64,000 nucleotides of DNA from Marinomonas piezotolerans (GTDB lineage: Bacteria; Pseudomonadota; Gammaproteobacteria; Pseudomonadales; Marinomonadaceae). The translations under genes and the position numbers were made by a program. Below, piece by piece: positions 1 through 9,354 of this stretch. Positions within the stretch are counted from its first letter, which is position 1. Each line of letters begins with the position of its first letter. The stretch spans positions 310,001-374,000 of the forward strand of contig NZ_QKRA01000003.1 of NCBI RefSeq assembly GCF_003362755.1, read 5' to 3'. Below the pieces are notes generated by a model. The model worked only from the letters and a program-made list of their open reading frames with translations, did no database searches and had not been told where the DNA came from.

Positions 1-111
1 TGTGCTATATCAGTGCCTTCTATTCTTACTTTTTATACCTATATGAAAAGTACTATCTGGATATCAAAGATAATAAAAAAACTTATTTATATTCAATTAC
101 TTAGAAAAACA

Positions 112-126
112 TGGCCCAGAAATTGT
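112..126 (+). promoter_or_regulatory. Candidate sigma-54 (-24/-12) promoter of amt
   Basis: The stretch TGGC-CC-A-GAAA-TTGT resembles the sigma-54 consensus TGGCAC-N5-TTGC, with GG and the -12 element at correct spacing but GT instead of GC at -12. It lies about 60 bp upstream of the ammonium transporter gene, a gene class usually under NtrC/sigma-54 nitrogen control. No clear NtrC site was seen. This is a motif match by eye and remains weak. Confidence 0.3.
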
Positions 127-188
127 AATTATCCTATTAGGAAATTAATTTTCCCCATAGTGATTCATTTTAATTTGCTTGGAGATAG

Positions 189-1451
189 ATGTTTATGGGA
201 AACATGGTGATTGAGGTCAGTTACGCACTGGATACCTTCTATTTTTTGATGTGTACCGCGCTGGTTATGTGGATGGCTGCAGGCTTTGCCATGCTAGAAG
301 CTGGTTTAGTTCGTGGTAAGAATACAGTAGAGATTCTAAACAAGAATGCCTTGCTCTATGGCATCGCTTGTTTCGTATATCTATTGGTTGGCTACAACGT
401 TATGTACCCTGGTGATCCAATTAGCGCTTATGTGCCAGGCATTGATTTTTTACTAGGCGCTGATAACTCTACCGATGCGGTGGTGAATGGTGGAGAGGAT
501 GCACCGTATTACTCTTCTATGGCGGATTTTATTTTCCAAGCTGTGTTCGCTGCTGCCACCATGTCTATTGTGTCTGGGGCCGTTGCTGAGCGTATGCGTC
601 TTTGGCCTTTCCTCGTTTTTGCTGTGGTGATGGTTGGCGTGATTTACCCAGTAGAAGGTTACTGGAAATGGGGCGGTGGTTTCCTTGACCAATTAGGCTT
701 CCAAGATTTTGCTGGCTCGGTTGTGGTTCACATGGCAGGTGCATCTGCTGCATTAGCTGCGGTACTCATGGTTGGCCCACGTAAAGGACGTTATGGCAAA
801 AATGGTGAAGTGCGTGCTATCCCTGGCGCCAACTTGCCTTTAGCGACATTGGGTATGTTTATCCTATGGATGGGGTGGTTTGGTTTTAATGGTGGCTCTG
901 AGCTGAAAATTGCGAACGTTGAAGAAGCCAATGCAGTTGCCAAAATCTTCGTTAATACCAATGCCGCAGCGGCCACAGGTATGATTGCGGCGGCGCTGCT
1001 TGCACGAGCTATATTTGGTAAAACGGATCTCACTATGACTATTAACGGCGCTTTGGCAGGTTTGGTAGCGATTACAGCTGAGCCGTTAGCGCCGTCTGCG
1101 GGCGTGGCGTCTATGATCGGGGCTGTCGGTGGTATTGTGGTTGTAGTGTCTGTTCTGATGTTGGACAAACTGAAGATTGATGATCCAGTTGGGGCCATTT
1201 CAGTGCATGGCTCAGCAGGCATCTGGGGGATCTTCGCCGTTTTGATTACGAATGATGATGCAACGTTTATGGGGCAATTGATTGGTACTGTGACGACCTT
1301 TATTTGGATGTTTGTTGCAACCTTGATCACCCTTTTCGTTATTAAAAAGGTAATGGGTCTACGTGTTAGCGAAGAAGAAGAGTTAGAAGGCATGGATATG
1401 CACGAATGTGGCATGCATGCGTACCCTGAGTTTGGTCAAGAGACCAAATAA
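189..1451 (+). CDS. amt: Ammonium transporter (Amt/MEP/Rh family)
   Basis: The 420-residue protein is a polytopic inner-membrane ammonium channel. It has about 11 hydrophobic segments from residue 12 to 390, the N-terminal family signature MLEAGLVRGKN near residues 32-42, and conserved blocks such as HMAGASAALAA and SVHGSAGIWG that carry the pore histidines. Length is typical for AmtB. GGAG at 181-184 sits only 4 nt before the ATG at 189, so the in-frame ATG at 195 (10 nt spacing) may be the true start. No glnK is visible upstream within the 188 bp available. The gene is followed by a strong terminator shared with the convergent IclR gene. Ammonium released by the nearby sarcosine-type oxidase pathway could be relevant, but the two are not in one operon. 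Confidence 0.93.
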   Translation: MFMGNMVIEVSYALDTFYFLMCTALVMWMAAGFAMLEAGLVRGKNTVEILNKNALLYGIACFVYLLVGYNVMYPGDPISAYVPGIDFLLGADNSTDAVVNGGEDAPYYSSMADFIFQAVFAAATMSIVSGAVAERMRLWPFLVFAVVMVGVIYPVEGYWKWGGGFLDQLGFQDFAGSVVVHMAGASAALAAVLMVGPRKGRYGKNGEVRAIPGANLPLATLGMFILWMGWFGFNGGSELKIANVEEANAVAKIFVNTNAAAATGMIAAALLARAIFGKTDLTMTINGALAGLVAITAEPLAPSAGVASMIGAVGGIVVVVSVLMLDKLKIDDPVGAISVHGSAGIWGIFAVLITNDDATFMGQLIGTVTTFIWMFVATLITLFVIKKVMGLRVSEEEELEGMDMHECGMHAYPEFGQETK

Positions 1452-1507
1452 CAGTGTCTTAGGATGCTGTGCTTATGTTGCGCCCCCCTAAGTGCAACGT
1501 ACAACAA

Positions 1508-1532
1508 AAGCCCCGACAAGGGGCTTTTTTTT
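1508..1532. terminator. Bidirectional rho-independent terminator
   Basis: A perfect 7-bp stem AAGCCCC/GGGGCTT with a 5-nt loop is followed by a run of T on the plus strand and preceded by A-rich sequence on the other side. It sits between the convergent amt and IclR genes and can serve both. Confidence 0.85.
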
Positions 1533-1541
1533 GTGGTCGTT

Positions 1542-2300
1542 TTAGGCTGGAGCGACTTCTGAAATGGCGTGGGCTGTTTTAAGGAGCTGATTCTTGGCAA
1601 GGTCAAATTTCTCTGGGTCATTCATCACTTGATCGGCACCCGATATGTTGATGGAGGCAATGGTTTTCCCCAAGTAATTTTTAATCGGAGCGGCGATGGC
1701 GGTTGCGTTATCAGAGCGGTTGCTGGAATAGCCTTGCTGCCACTCTTCTCGCAATAGTCGTTTTAGTTCTGGCAGAGTTTGAGGGTGAGGGCGCGGGTAC
1801 ATGTCGAGCTGCTGAGTCTGATACATGGCGCTGAGTTCAATGTCACTTAGTTGCTGTAAGAGTACGCGTCCCATGGCGCTGGTGTGGCAGGGTAGGCGCG
1901 TGCCGAGAGGGATGTTTACCGACAGTCGCTGGGAGGCTTGTGCGCGATAGATATACAAGGTGTCTAAGCCGTCGCGAATGGCTAGATGGCAAGAAATCGA
2001 TGTCTCGTCTCTGAGTAAATTTAAGTGCGGGGCAGCCACATCAATCAGATCTTTTCCTGCGAGATAGGCAAAGCCTCGAGAAACGATTTGCGGGCCGAGC
2101 TCATAGGCATTACGCGCTACTTTTTTCAGATAGCCCCGGTCCAGCAGGGTTTGCACGATGCGATAGGTTGAAGACGCGCTGACATTCAAATGGTCTGCGA
2201 AGTCCTGTGTACTCAAAACACGATGCTGTTCATCAAAGAGTTCAATGATGTGAAGCCCTCTGGCGAGAGCAGGTACATGATAATCGGTGGATTGTGTCAT
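1542..2300 (-). CDS. IclR-family transcriptional regulator
   Basis: This 252-residue protein has an N-terminal winged helix (about residues 8-70, with the SASSTYRIVQTLLDRGYL recognition region) and a C-terminal IclR effector-binding domain (about 85-250, including LPCHTSAMGRVLL and the GYSSNRSDNATAIAAPI block). The start is supported by GGAGAG 7 nt upstream. It is divergent from purU-folD-sox across a 174-bp AT-rich gap, so the simplest inference is that it controls that operon and responds to a metabolite of N-methyl amino acid breakdown. The actual ligand is unknown. The intergenic gap contains three TATTAAAT/ATTTAATT-like segments (near 2336, 2370 and 2402) that could be operator material, but no clean palindrome stands out. 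Confidence 0.88.
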   Translation of the reverse strand: MTQSTDYHVPALARGLHIIELFDEQHRVLSTQDFADHLNVSASSTYRIVQTLLDRGYLKKVARNAYELGPQIVSRGFAYLAGKDLIDVAAPHLNLLRDETSISCHLAIRDGLDTLYIYRAQASQRLSVNIPLGTRLPCHTSAMGRVLLQQLSDIELSAMYQTQQLDMYPRPHPQTLPELKRLLREEWQQGYSSNRSDNATAIAAPIKNYLGKTIASINISGADQVMNDPEKFDLAKNQLLKTAHAISEVAPA

Positions 2301-2474
2301 TTTCTCTCCATATACGAATGCGTTTTTTCTATAGGTATTAAATCCAGGCGGTTTCTGTTTATTTCGGTTATTAAATTGCCAATAACATTTCTTGTCAGTA
2401 TATTTAATTTACCATTAATAAACAAACCTGATCTTATTTTCGTTGTTTTGGGTTAGCGTGATCTTGGAGGGAAT

Positions 2475-3335
2475 ATGTCGCGATCAACAGAATTTGTACT
2501 TAAGGCATCGTGTGATGCCACCAGTGGTATTGTTTCGGCCGTCTCCTCATATTTAGCCGGGCTAGGGTGTTATATTTCGGAAATGCATCAATATGATGAC
2601 GAGGAGAATCAGCGCTTTTTCATGCGTGCAGTATGTCGTATTCAAAAACCTGAGACGTCATTGGATACCATTCGCGAAGGTTTCGATGCCCAGGTTTCAA
2701 AATTCAATATGCAGTGGGAATTGTTCGACGCCAACAAGCCAATGCGGGTGTTATTGATGGTGAGCAAGTTTGATCATTGTTTAGATGATCTCTTGTATCG
2801 CCACCGTAAAGGCGAACTGCCAATGGACATTACGGCGATCGTATCCAACCACAAAGATCTACGTCCCATGGCGGAGCGGGAAGGAATTCGCTTTGTGCAT
2901 TTACCCGTGACGAAAGAGAATAAGCCTGAGCAAGAAGCAGCACTGATTGAAATTGTAGAAGAGACCCATACCGATTTGGTGGTCTTAGCGCGTTATATGC
3001 AAATCCTGTCCGATAGTCTGTGTAAGGAGCTACACGGACGCGCGATTAATATTCACCACTCTTTTTTACCTGGCTTTAAAGGTGCAAAGCCCTACCACCA
3101 GGCCCACACTCGCGGAGTCAAGCTAATCGGCGCCACGGCGCATTACGTGACTTCCGACCTTGATGAAGGTCCTATTATCGAGCAATCCGTACAGCCTGTT
3201 GATCATACGTTTTCACCTGATCGCTTAGTCGCTGTTGGGCGCGATACAGAAACCGTTGCTCTGGCCACTGCCGTACGTTTGCACTTAGAACATCGTGTAT
3301 TCATGTATGGCAATAAAACAGTCGTCTTTAAATAG
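2475..3335 (+). CDS. purU: Formyltetrahydrofolate deformylase PurU
   Basis: The enzyme hydrolyses 10-formyl-THF to formate and THF. Residues 1-85 form an ACT-type regulatory domain, and residues 90-285 a formyltransferase fold. The active-site block NIHHSFLPGFKGAKPYHQA (around residues 193-211) contains the Asn-His pair, and the catalytic Asp is in the TSDLDEGPI segment. Length 286 is normal. GGAGGG precedes the ATG. It heads a co-directional set purU-folD-soxBDAG with short gaps, a context known in sarcosine/glycine-betaine degraders: the THF-bound methyl carbon from the oxidase is removed as formate so that THF is regenerated. Confidence 0.95.
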   Translation: MSRSTEFVLKASCDATSGIVSAVSSYLAGLGCYISEMHQYDDEENQRFFMRAVCRIQKPETSLDTIREGFDAQVSKFNMQWELFDANKPMRVLLMVSKFDHCLDDLLYRHRKGELPMDITAIVSNHKDLRPMAEREGIRFVHLPVTKENKPEQEAALIEIVEETHTDLVVLARYMQILSDSLCKELHGRAINIHHSFLPGFKGAKPYHQAHTRGVKLIGATAHYVTSDLDEGPIIEQSVQPVDHTFSPDRLVAVGRDTETVALATAVRLHLEHRVFMYGNKTVVFK

Positions 3336-3354
3336 CGCTTAGAGGAACTGAGTC

Positions 3355-4212
3355 ATGCACGTAATTGATGGAAAAAAATTGGCTGATGACATCATCGCTG
3401 AAGTAGCGCTTGATGTGAAACAGCTTGTTGAACTAGGTAAGGCGGCTCCTGGGTTGGCTGTTGTCTTGGTTGGGGAAGATCCAGCGAGTGCTATTTATGT
3501 GCGCAATAAAATAAAGCGTGCACAGCAAGCTGGGATGAAGTCTATTGAAAAACGCCTTCCCGTAGACTGTTCACAATCCGAATTAGAAGCCGTGGTTGAA
3601 GAGCTTAACCAGCGCCACGATGTGCATGGCATCTTGGTGCAGTTGCCCTTGCCTAAACATCTATCAGAAGAGCGCATTATTCGCCTGATTGCGCCGCATA
3701 AGGATGTGGATGGATTTCATCCTGAAAATGTTGGCCTGCTCGCAACGGGTCAAGCCAGCTTGATTCCCTGTACGCCATTAGGGTGTTTGGAGATGTTGAA
3801 GCGTGAGCTTGGCGATTTATCGGGAAAACACGCTGTGATCGTTGGTCGTTCTAATATCGTGGGTAAACCAATGGCCAATCTATTGCTGCAAGCCAATTGC
3901 ACTATCACAGTGGTGCACTCTCGTACATCTAATGCCAGCTCTCTGGCGCGACAAGCCGATATTTTAGTTGCGGCGGTGGGTGTACCGGAGTTAATCGATG
4001 AAACTTGGGTTAAGCCAGGCGCTGTGGTGATTGATGTGGGGATTAACGCCATCGAGCGAGACAGTAAGCGCAAACTCGTTGGGGATGTGAATTACGAAAA
4101 AGTGGCACCTTATACCCGTGCTATTACGCCAGTGCCGGGGGGAGTAGGACCAATGACGATCGCTTGCTTGATGAAAAATACTCTGGTAGCGGCACAACAC
4201 ACTGCGCATTAA
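3355..4212 (+). CDS. folD: Methylene-THF dehydrogenase/methenyl-THF cyclohydrolase FolD
   Basis: This bifunctional enzyme converts 5,10-methylene-THF to 10-formyl-THF with NADP. It shows the [14 protein letters not shown] motif with the catalytic Lys (about residues 48-61), VQLPLPKH, the NADP-binding [14 protein letters not shown] and the C-terminal [12 protein letters not shown] signature. Length 285 is typical. It lies 19 bp after purU and 34 bp before soxB, and links the methylene-THF made by the Sox complex with the PurU step. A housekeeping folD may exist elsewhere; this one is probably the pathway-dedicated copy. Confidence 0.95.
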   Translation: MHVIDGKKLADDIIAEVALDVKQLVELGKAAPGLAVVLVGEDPASAIYVRNKIKRAQQAGMKSIEKRLPVDCSQSELEAVVEELNQRHDVHGILVQLPLPKHLSEERIIRLIAPHKDVDGFHPENVGLLATGQASLIPCTPLGCLEMLKRELGDLSGKHAVIVGRSNIVGKPMANLLLQANCTITVVHSRTSNASSLARQADILVAAVGVPELIDETWVKPGAVVIDVGINAIERDSKRKLVGDVNYEKVAPYTRAITPVPGGVGPMTIACLMKNTLVAAQHTAH

Positions 4213-4246
4213 CTACACAAAATACCGGTAAACGAGGGGTACTGTT

Positions 4247-5494
4247 ATGCCGTTTTCACTACTGAAATATGGTCTTTCGAATGACTATCCATTTGAAAAA
4301 GACGCTGACTTGCCAGCTCCCACGGAGCTTAAACGTCACTACGATGTGGTGATCATCGGGGGTGGCGGTCATGGGGTTGCGACGGCCTATTATCTTGCCA
4401 AATACCATGGCATGACGAATGTTGCGATTTTAGAGAAAGGCTATCTGGGTGGCGGAAATACTGCTCGTAATACAGCGGTGATTCGTTCGAATTACCTTAC
4501 ATCCGAAGGCGTTAAATTCTACAAGCAATCCGTAGATATGTTTCAAGGTTTGTCGAATGAGTTTGACTTCAACATTATGTATTCCTCGCGCGGTCAACTG
4601 ACATTGGCGCATACGGATGCGACAGTGCGATCTTTTCGACAACGAACAGAGGTAAATAAGCACTTTGGTGGCCGCACTGAGTTGATTGACCCTCAACAGA
4701 TCAAAGAGTTGGTACCGACGCTCAATATGAACCCTGCTGACATGCCTATTCTGGCAGGCCTATGGCACATTGATGGCGCGACCGCTCGACACGATGCTGT
4801 TGCTTGGGGATACGCGAAAGGCGCGACACAGCGCGGAGTGGAGTTGCATCAATTAACGGAAGTGACCGGCGTTACCGTTGAACAAGGAAAGGTCACGGGT
4901 GTCACGACTAATCGTGGCGCGGTCAGTTGTGGTTGCGTTGTCCAAGCCGTTGCGGGGCATAGCTCATTGGTAGCCTCGATGGCAGGGATAAGAATGCCGA
5001 TCACGACTTATCCATTGCAAGCCATGGTGACTCAACCAGTGAAGCCATTTTTAGACCCTTTAGTCAGTTCATCAGCGCTGCATTGTTATGTACAGCAAAC
5101 GGGACGAGGCGAAATAGTATTCGGCGGCGGATCCGACCCATACCCTCTTTATAACACGCGTTCTACTTTGGATTTAAAAGAGAGCTTGCTGGCCAGCGCT
5201 GTCGAGATGTTCCCGTTTATGGCGAATTTAAAGCTCATGCGTCAATGGGCTGGTATCACGGATATGACGTCTGATTACAGCCCTATTATGGGGTTAAGCC
5301 CAATCAAAAATTACTACTTGGATGCAGGCTGGGGCACATGGGGATTTAAGTCGACACCGATCTGCGGCAAAACCATGGCTGAGTTAGTCGCCAGTGGCGG
5401 CAAAGTACCTGAGTTGATCGCCCCTTTCTCCATGGACCGTTTCGATGTGTTCCGTCAAGTAAATGAAATGGGTGCAACGGCCGCGAGTCACTAG
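4247..5494 (+). CDS. soxB: Sarcosine oxidase-type beta subunit (SoxB/MgdA-like)
   Basis: This 415-residue FAD-dependent oxidoreductase (DAO family) is the catalytic flavin subunit of a heterotetrameric N-methyl amino acid oxidase. The dinucleotide-binding GGGGHGVATAYYLA begins at about residue 38, and the GNTARNTAVIRSNY segment (about 70-83) is typical of SoxB. An ARHDAVAWGYA block near residue 180 lies in the region where this family carries covalently bound FMN. The gene order B-D-A-G is canonical. The same architecture is used by N-methylglutamate dehydrogenase (MgdABCD), so the substrate could be sarcosine or another N-methyl amino acid; no gmaS/mgs genes are present here to settle it. 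The start has GAGGGG 7 nt upstream. Confidence 0.88.
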   Translation: MPFSLLKYGLSNDYPFEKDADLPAPTELKRHYDVVIIGGGGHGVATAYYLAKYHGMTNVAILEKGYLGGGNTARNTAVIRSNYLTSEGVKFYKQSVDMFQGLSNEFDFNIMYSSRGQLTLAHTDATVRSFRQRTEVNKHFGGRTELIDPQQIKELVPTLNMNPADMPILAGLWHIDGATARHDAVAWGYAKGATQRGVELHQLTEVTGVTVEQGKVTGVTTNRGAVSCGCVVQAVAGHSSLVASMAGIRMPITTYPLQAMVTQPVKPFLDPLVSSSALHCYVQQTGRGEIVFGGGSDPYPLYNTRSTLDLKESLLASAVEMFPFMANLKLMRQWAGITDMTSDYSPIMGLSPIKNYYLDAGWGTWGFKSTPICGKTMAELVASGGKVPELIAPFSMDRFDVFRQVNEMGATAASH

Positions 5495-5504
5495 GAGACG
5501 AATA

Positions 5505-5813
5505 ATGAAATTAATGACTTGTCCTTTAAATGGTCCTCGGAACATTAGTGAGTTTGTTTACGGTGGCGAAGTTAAAGCAATGCCAAACCATAAAACGTGT
5601 AGCGACAAAGAGTGGGCCGACTATGTTTTTTACGCCGATAACACTATCAAGATCATTCAGGAGTGGTGGTTTCACTCGCCATCAGGCTATTGGTTTATTG
5701 CGGAGAGGCATACGGCATCGGATGAGATTTTACGAACGTTTGATCCGAGCGAATTATACCAAGAGCGGATTGATTTTGGACACGAAGAGGGTGTGAAGGG
5801 AGGTGTAGTATGA
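5505..5813 (+). CDS. soxD: Sarcosine oxidase-type delta subunit (SoxD), zinc site degenerate
   Basis: The 102-residue subunit starts at ATG 5505, behind AGGAGA. The longer in-frame reading from 5463 would overlap soxB and lacks a ribosome site. The family signature is recognisable in CPLNGPRNISEFVYGGE and in the WWFHSPSGYWFIAER block. In characterised SoxD proteins a zinc ion is held by two Cys of a CPxC-type motif plus a His and a Cys of an H-x3-C motif. Here the second Cys is Asn (residue 9) and the last Cys position is Tyr, while the first Cys (residue 6) and the His remain. Either zinc is not bound or other ligands are used. It overlaps soxA by 4 nt, implying translational coupling. Confidence 0.85.
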   Translation: MKLMTCPLNGPRNISEFVYGGEVKAMPNHKTCSDKEWADYVFYADNTIKIIQEWWFHSPSGYWFIAERHTASDEILRTFDPSELYQERIDFGHEEGVKGGVV

Positions 5814-8725
5814 GTGGTTTAGATCGTTTACCCGCACCATTAGGGTCTTTAATTGACCGTACAAAAGAGATCCGCTTTGAATTTGAGGGTCAGAGTTATC
5901 AAGGCTTCGACGGCGACACCATCGCTAGCGCATTAGTCGCAAGTGGTCAGTGGTTGATGTCTCGTTCGTTTAAATACCACCGTCCTCGTGGGCCACTGAC
6001 GATGGCAGGGCAAGACGCCAACACATTGGTGCAGTTGCCTGATGAGCCGAATGTATTAGCAGATCGCAGTGAACTTCGCGCCAATACCTCGGTGATGGGA
6101 CAAAATTATAATGGCTCACTAGAGCATGATAAGGACGCCAAACTAAGCTATGGCGCTCGCTTTATGCCCGTCGGCTTTTACTACCGAGCATTCTATAAAC
6201 CCAAAGGAATTTGGGATAAATGGGAACCATTTATACGTAAAAAAGCGGGGCTTGGTACCGCGAATTTGAACTTTAAGCCGACCTACCACGATAAGGCGTA
6301 TGCCTTTTGTGATGTAGTGGTAGTTGGGGCTGGTCCTGCTGGGTTGGCGGCGGCGATTGATGCTGCACAAGGCGGTGCTAGTGTTATTTTAGTTGATGAG
6401 AATAAGCAACTTGGTGGCGCGTTGACGTACCATCGTTTTGATGCAGACGGTCGTCAAGCGGCGCAAATTCTATCCGATCTAGTCGGGCAGGTTGTTGGGC
6501 ATCCCAACATTCGGGTATTAACCAATGCAACCTGTAATGCTTGGTTTGCTGATAACTATTTACCAGTCATTCAAGGTAACCGAATGTTTAAGGTGCGTGC
6601 CAAACAATGTGTGGTGGCATCGGGGGCGTTTGAGCAGCATGTGGTGTTTCGTAACAATGATCTGCCCGGAATTATGATGTCGAGTGCGGCCATGCGTTTA
6701 ATGAAGCATTATGCCGTCCGGCCCGGTCAAAAAGCAGTGGTGCTGACGGGGAATGATGATGGTTATTTGGCAGCGATTGAGATGGCACAGCACGGTGTGG
6801 ATGTCCCTTTAATTGTGGATATGCGTAAAGACGGTGTTGAGCCCTCACTTGAAGCAGCAGTGAAAGCATTGGGGATCAATGTGAAATGTGGCGCGACCGT
6901 TTACGAAGCCATACCAAACAGTGATAAGAAGCATCTGGCAGCGGTTAAGATCCATACCATTAAAGCTCAAGGCGAAGTGGCTATGGATGGCGTGATGATT
7001 CCGTGCGATACCTTGTGTATGTCGGCAGGTTACATGCCGACGTATCAATTGCTCTGTCAAGGCGGCGCAAAATTACAATACGACGACCGCAGTGCACGAT
7101 TTGCTCTCACTGGGTTGCCAAAAGATGTCTACATCGCTGGGTCGGTCAATGGTATTCATGACCTTAATAAGGTGTTGCAAGATGGCAAGCGAGCGGCGGC
7201 TCAATGTCTTGTCGCTTTAGAGCTATCTAATGATGTGCCAGCGTTAGTGCAATGTGACCGCGTTACCAATTTTGATTGGCCAATATTTAAACATCCACAA
7301 GGTAAAGATTTCGTGGATTATGATGAGGACTTGCAAGCCAAAGACATCATTAATGCAACGCGTTTGGGTTATCGCGATATACAGTTGGTGAAGCGCTTTT
7401 CAACGGTTGGAATGGGACCATCCCAAGGCCGTCATTCAGCGCTGCCGACCGCTCGTTTGGTTGCTAAAGCGACCCAGCGAACGGTGAGTGAAACCGGTGT
7501 GACGACGGCGCGTCCGCCGTTTGTGCCCGAAAAGCTGGCCAATATTGCCGGACGCATCTTTTCGCCACATCGTTATACGCCGATGCATAAACGCCACCTT
7601 GAGCTCGGGGCGCATATGATTCCAGCGGGGATTTGGCGCAGGCCAGCGTTCTATGGGCCGAAGCATCAACGTGCGGAGTTGATCCAGCAAGAAGCACTCG
7701 CAGTACGTAATGGGGTGGGCATCATTGATGTGAGTACGCTCGGCGGTATCGAACTGCGAGGGCCGGATGCCGCTGAATTTATGAACCGTATGTATACCTT
7801 TGCGTTTCTCAAACAACCGATTGGCAAGACACGTTATGCGGTGCTGACGAATGAACAAGGCGTTGTGATTGACGATGGCGTAGCGTGTCGCATTGGCGAG
7901 GACCATTTTTATGTGACTGCTACAACTGGTGGTGTCGATGCCGTATACCGTGAAATGACCAAGTGGAATGCTCAGTGGCGTCTAAATGTGGACATTGCCA
8001 ATGTGACGTCAGCGTTTTCCGCCGTGAATGTGGCGGGACCTATGGCGCGCAAAGTGCTGCAAAAAGTCTGTACTGACGTGGATTTGTCTAATGAAGCGTT
8101 TCCTTATCTGGGATATCGCGAGGGTACCATTGAAGGCATGCCAGTGCGTTTGCTTCGAGTCGGTTTTGTCGGCGAACTCGGCTATGAAATACATATGCCA
8201 AGTTTGTTTGCATTGAAGATCTGGGACCTCCTCATGGTGGCGGGGGATGAGTTTACAATGCGGCCGTTTGGCGTGGAGACACAGCGTTTATTGCGCCTTG
8301 AAAAAGGCCACATCATTGTAAGTCAAGACACAGATGGTATGTCGCATCCAGGGGAGCTATCGTTGGAATGGGCTATCGCACGCAAAAAGCCTTTTTATGT
8401 TGGCAGTCGTTCCGTTGATATCGTTATGGCGCGAGAGCAGACTCGTAAGCTGGTGGGTTTTAAATTAGATAAAACTGTCGCGAAACCAGAGGAAGGACAC
8501 ATAGTGCTAGATCGTGTAGGAGGCGGTGCTAACATCACTGGGAATGTGACGTCCTGTGAGTATTCTCCAATACTGGATGCGTTCATTGGTTTGGCATTTG
8601 TTGGGATCGCACAGCAAGACGTTGGGCAGCAGGTTCCGATTCGTGTGGACGGTAAAGAAGTCCTTGCGACGGTGGTGAAGCTGCCATTTTATGATCCGGA
8701 AGGTGCTCGTCAGGAGGTGGCCTAA
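5810..8725 (+). CDS. soxA: Sarcosine oxidase-type alpha subunit (SoxA)
   Basis: The 971-residue subunit has three parts. Residues 15-110 match the N-terminal Fer2_4-like domain (IRFEFEGQSYQGFDGDT). Residues about 168-470 are a pyridine-nucleotide oxidoreductase fold with GAGPAGLAAAIDA that binds NAD. Residues about 590-970 are a GcvT-like THF-binding domain, with GYEIHMPS and the LRLEKGHIIVSQDTDG block. This domain accepts the formaldehyde-level carbon and forms 5,10-methylene-THF. Length agrees with known SoxA subunits. GGGAGG lies 6 nt before the ATG. Product THF species feed FolD and PurU encoded upstream. Confidence 0.93.
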   Translation: MSGLDRLPAPLGSLIDRTKEIRFEFEGQSYQGFDGDTIASALVASGQWLMSRSFKYHRPRGPLTMAGQDANTLVQLPDEPNVLADRSELRANTSVMGQNYNGSLEHDKDAKLSYGARFMPVGFYYRAFYKPKGIWDKWEPFIRKKAGLGTANLNFKPTYHDKAYAFCDVVVVGAGPAGLAAAIDAAQGGASVILVDENKQLGGALTYHRFDADGRQAAQILSDLVGQVVGHPNIRVLTNATCNAWFADNYLPVIQGNRMFKVRAKQCVVASGAFEQHVVFRNNDLPGIMMSSAAMRLMKHYAVRPGQKAVVLTGNDDGYLAAIEMAQHGVDVPLIVDMRKDGVEPSLEAAVKALGINVKCGATVYEAIPNSDKKHLAAVKIHTIKAQGEVAMDGVMIPCDTLCMSAGYMPTYQLLCQGGAKLQYDDRSARFALTGLPKDVYIAGSVNGIHDLNKVLQDGKRAAAQCLVALELSNDVPALVQCDRVTNFDWPIFKHPQGKDFVDYDEDLQAKDIINATRLGYRDIQLVKRFSTVGMGPSQGRHSALPTARLVAKATQRTVSETGVTTARPPFVPEKLANIAGRIFSPHRYTPMHKRHLELGAHMIPAGIWRRPAFYGPKHQRAELIQQEALAVRNGVGIIDVSTLGGIELRGPDAAEFMNRMYTFAFLKQPIGKTRYAVLTNEQGVVIDDGVACRIGEDHFYVTATTGGVDAVYREMTKWNAQWRLNVDIANVTSAFSAVNVAGPMARKVLQKVCTDVDLSNEAFPYLGYREGTIEGMPVRLLRVGFVGELGYEIHMPSLFALKIWDLLMVAGDEFTMRPFGVETQRLLRLEKGHIIVSQDTDGMSHPGELSLEWAIARKKPFYVGSRSVDIVMAREQTRKLVGFKLDKTVAKPEEGHIVLDRVGGGANITGNVTSCEYSPILDAFIGLAFVGIAQQDVGQQVPIRVDGKEVLATVVKLPFYDPEGARQEVA

Positions 8726-9315
8726 TGTCAGAGTTTATTATCAGTGCACATGCTATGTGCCGTCAAAGTCCGATTGATGCGAGTCTGTGCGCGCAAGATT
8801 CGCAAGTCGTGATCGAAGATAAAACGCATACAACGCGGGTTGGCGTTCGAGGGGTTGCAGCAGAATCTTTCCTTAAACGCCAGGGAATGATCGTCCCCGA
8901 TCAGCCTAACCAAGCAGAGTATTCAGAAAATGGTTTGATTGTGCTGCGCTTGAGCCGGACTGAGTTTTGGCTCATCGATGTGGCCCAATCACATCAAGCT
9001 GCGCTGGAGGCATTGGAGCGGCAAGCTCTGAGTGAAGAGGGTGTTTATCGACTTTATTGCCAGCACAGCCACGCTTTGTTTGAGTTAAAAGGCGAGTATA
9101 GCGCTGAGATGTTTGCCAAACTTTGTGGCGTTGACTTGTCTCATGGTGCTTTTGCAGCACAGAGTATCGCACAAACATCGGTGGCGCGTGTTAATGCCAT
9201 AGTGGTCAATACATCCTTATCTGCGCAACGCTCGGACAATTATCTGATATTAAGTGACGTGTCGAGTGCTGAGCATCTTTGGGACGCTTTGTTGGATGCG
9301 TCTCAAGAGTTTTGA
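8725..9315 (+). CDS. soxG: Sarcosine oxidase-type gamma subunit (SoxG)
   Basis: This 196-residue protein starts at an ATG overlapping the soxA stop by one base, with AGGAGG just upstream. The sequence is divergent, as is normal for gamma subunits, but contains the GcvT-related pattern of SoxG (RVGVRGVAAESFLKRQG near residue 38, LSRTEFWLI near 76, and the C-terminal HLWDALLDA). It is thought to be a structural subunit with a GcvT-like fold. It is the last gene of the operon and is followed immediately by a strong terminator. Confidence 0.85.
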   Translation: MSEFIISAHAMCRQSPIDASLCAQDSQVVIEDKTHTTRVGVRGVAAESFLKRQGMIVPDQPNQAEYSENGLIVLRLSRTEFWLIDVAQSHQAALEALERQALSEEGVYRLYCQHSHALFELKGEYSAEMFAKLCGVDLSHGAFAAQSIAQTSVARVNAIVVNTSLSAQRSDNYLILSDVSSAEHLWDALLDASQEF

Positions 9316-9322
9316 TCTGTTT

Positions 9323-9354
9323 ATGGGCTCTTATGTTTAAGAGCCCATTTTGTT
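9323..9354 (+). terminator. Rho-independent terminator of the sox operon
   Basis: A perfect 11-bp stem ATGGGCTCTTA/TAAGAGCCCAT with a 4-nt loop TGTT is followed by TTTGTTTT. It begins 8 bp after the soxG stop. Confidence 0.9.

Noticed and set aside
13-210. 65-codon plus-strand frame before amt
   Set aside because: No ribosome site, AT-rich composition, overlaps the amt start and the putative promoter; looks like chance.
791-1414. 207-codon frame antisense to amt
   Set aside because: It mirrors the strongly conserved amt frame and has no ribosome site or family resemblance.
7436-7906. 156-codon frame antisense to soxA
   Set aside because: Shadow frame inside a conserved gene with no independent support.
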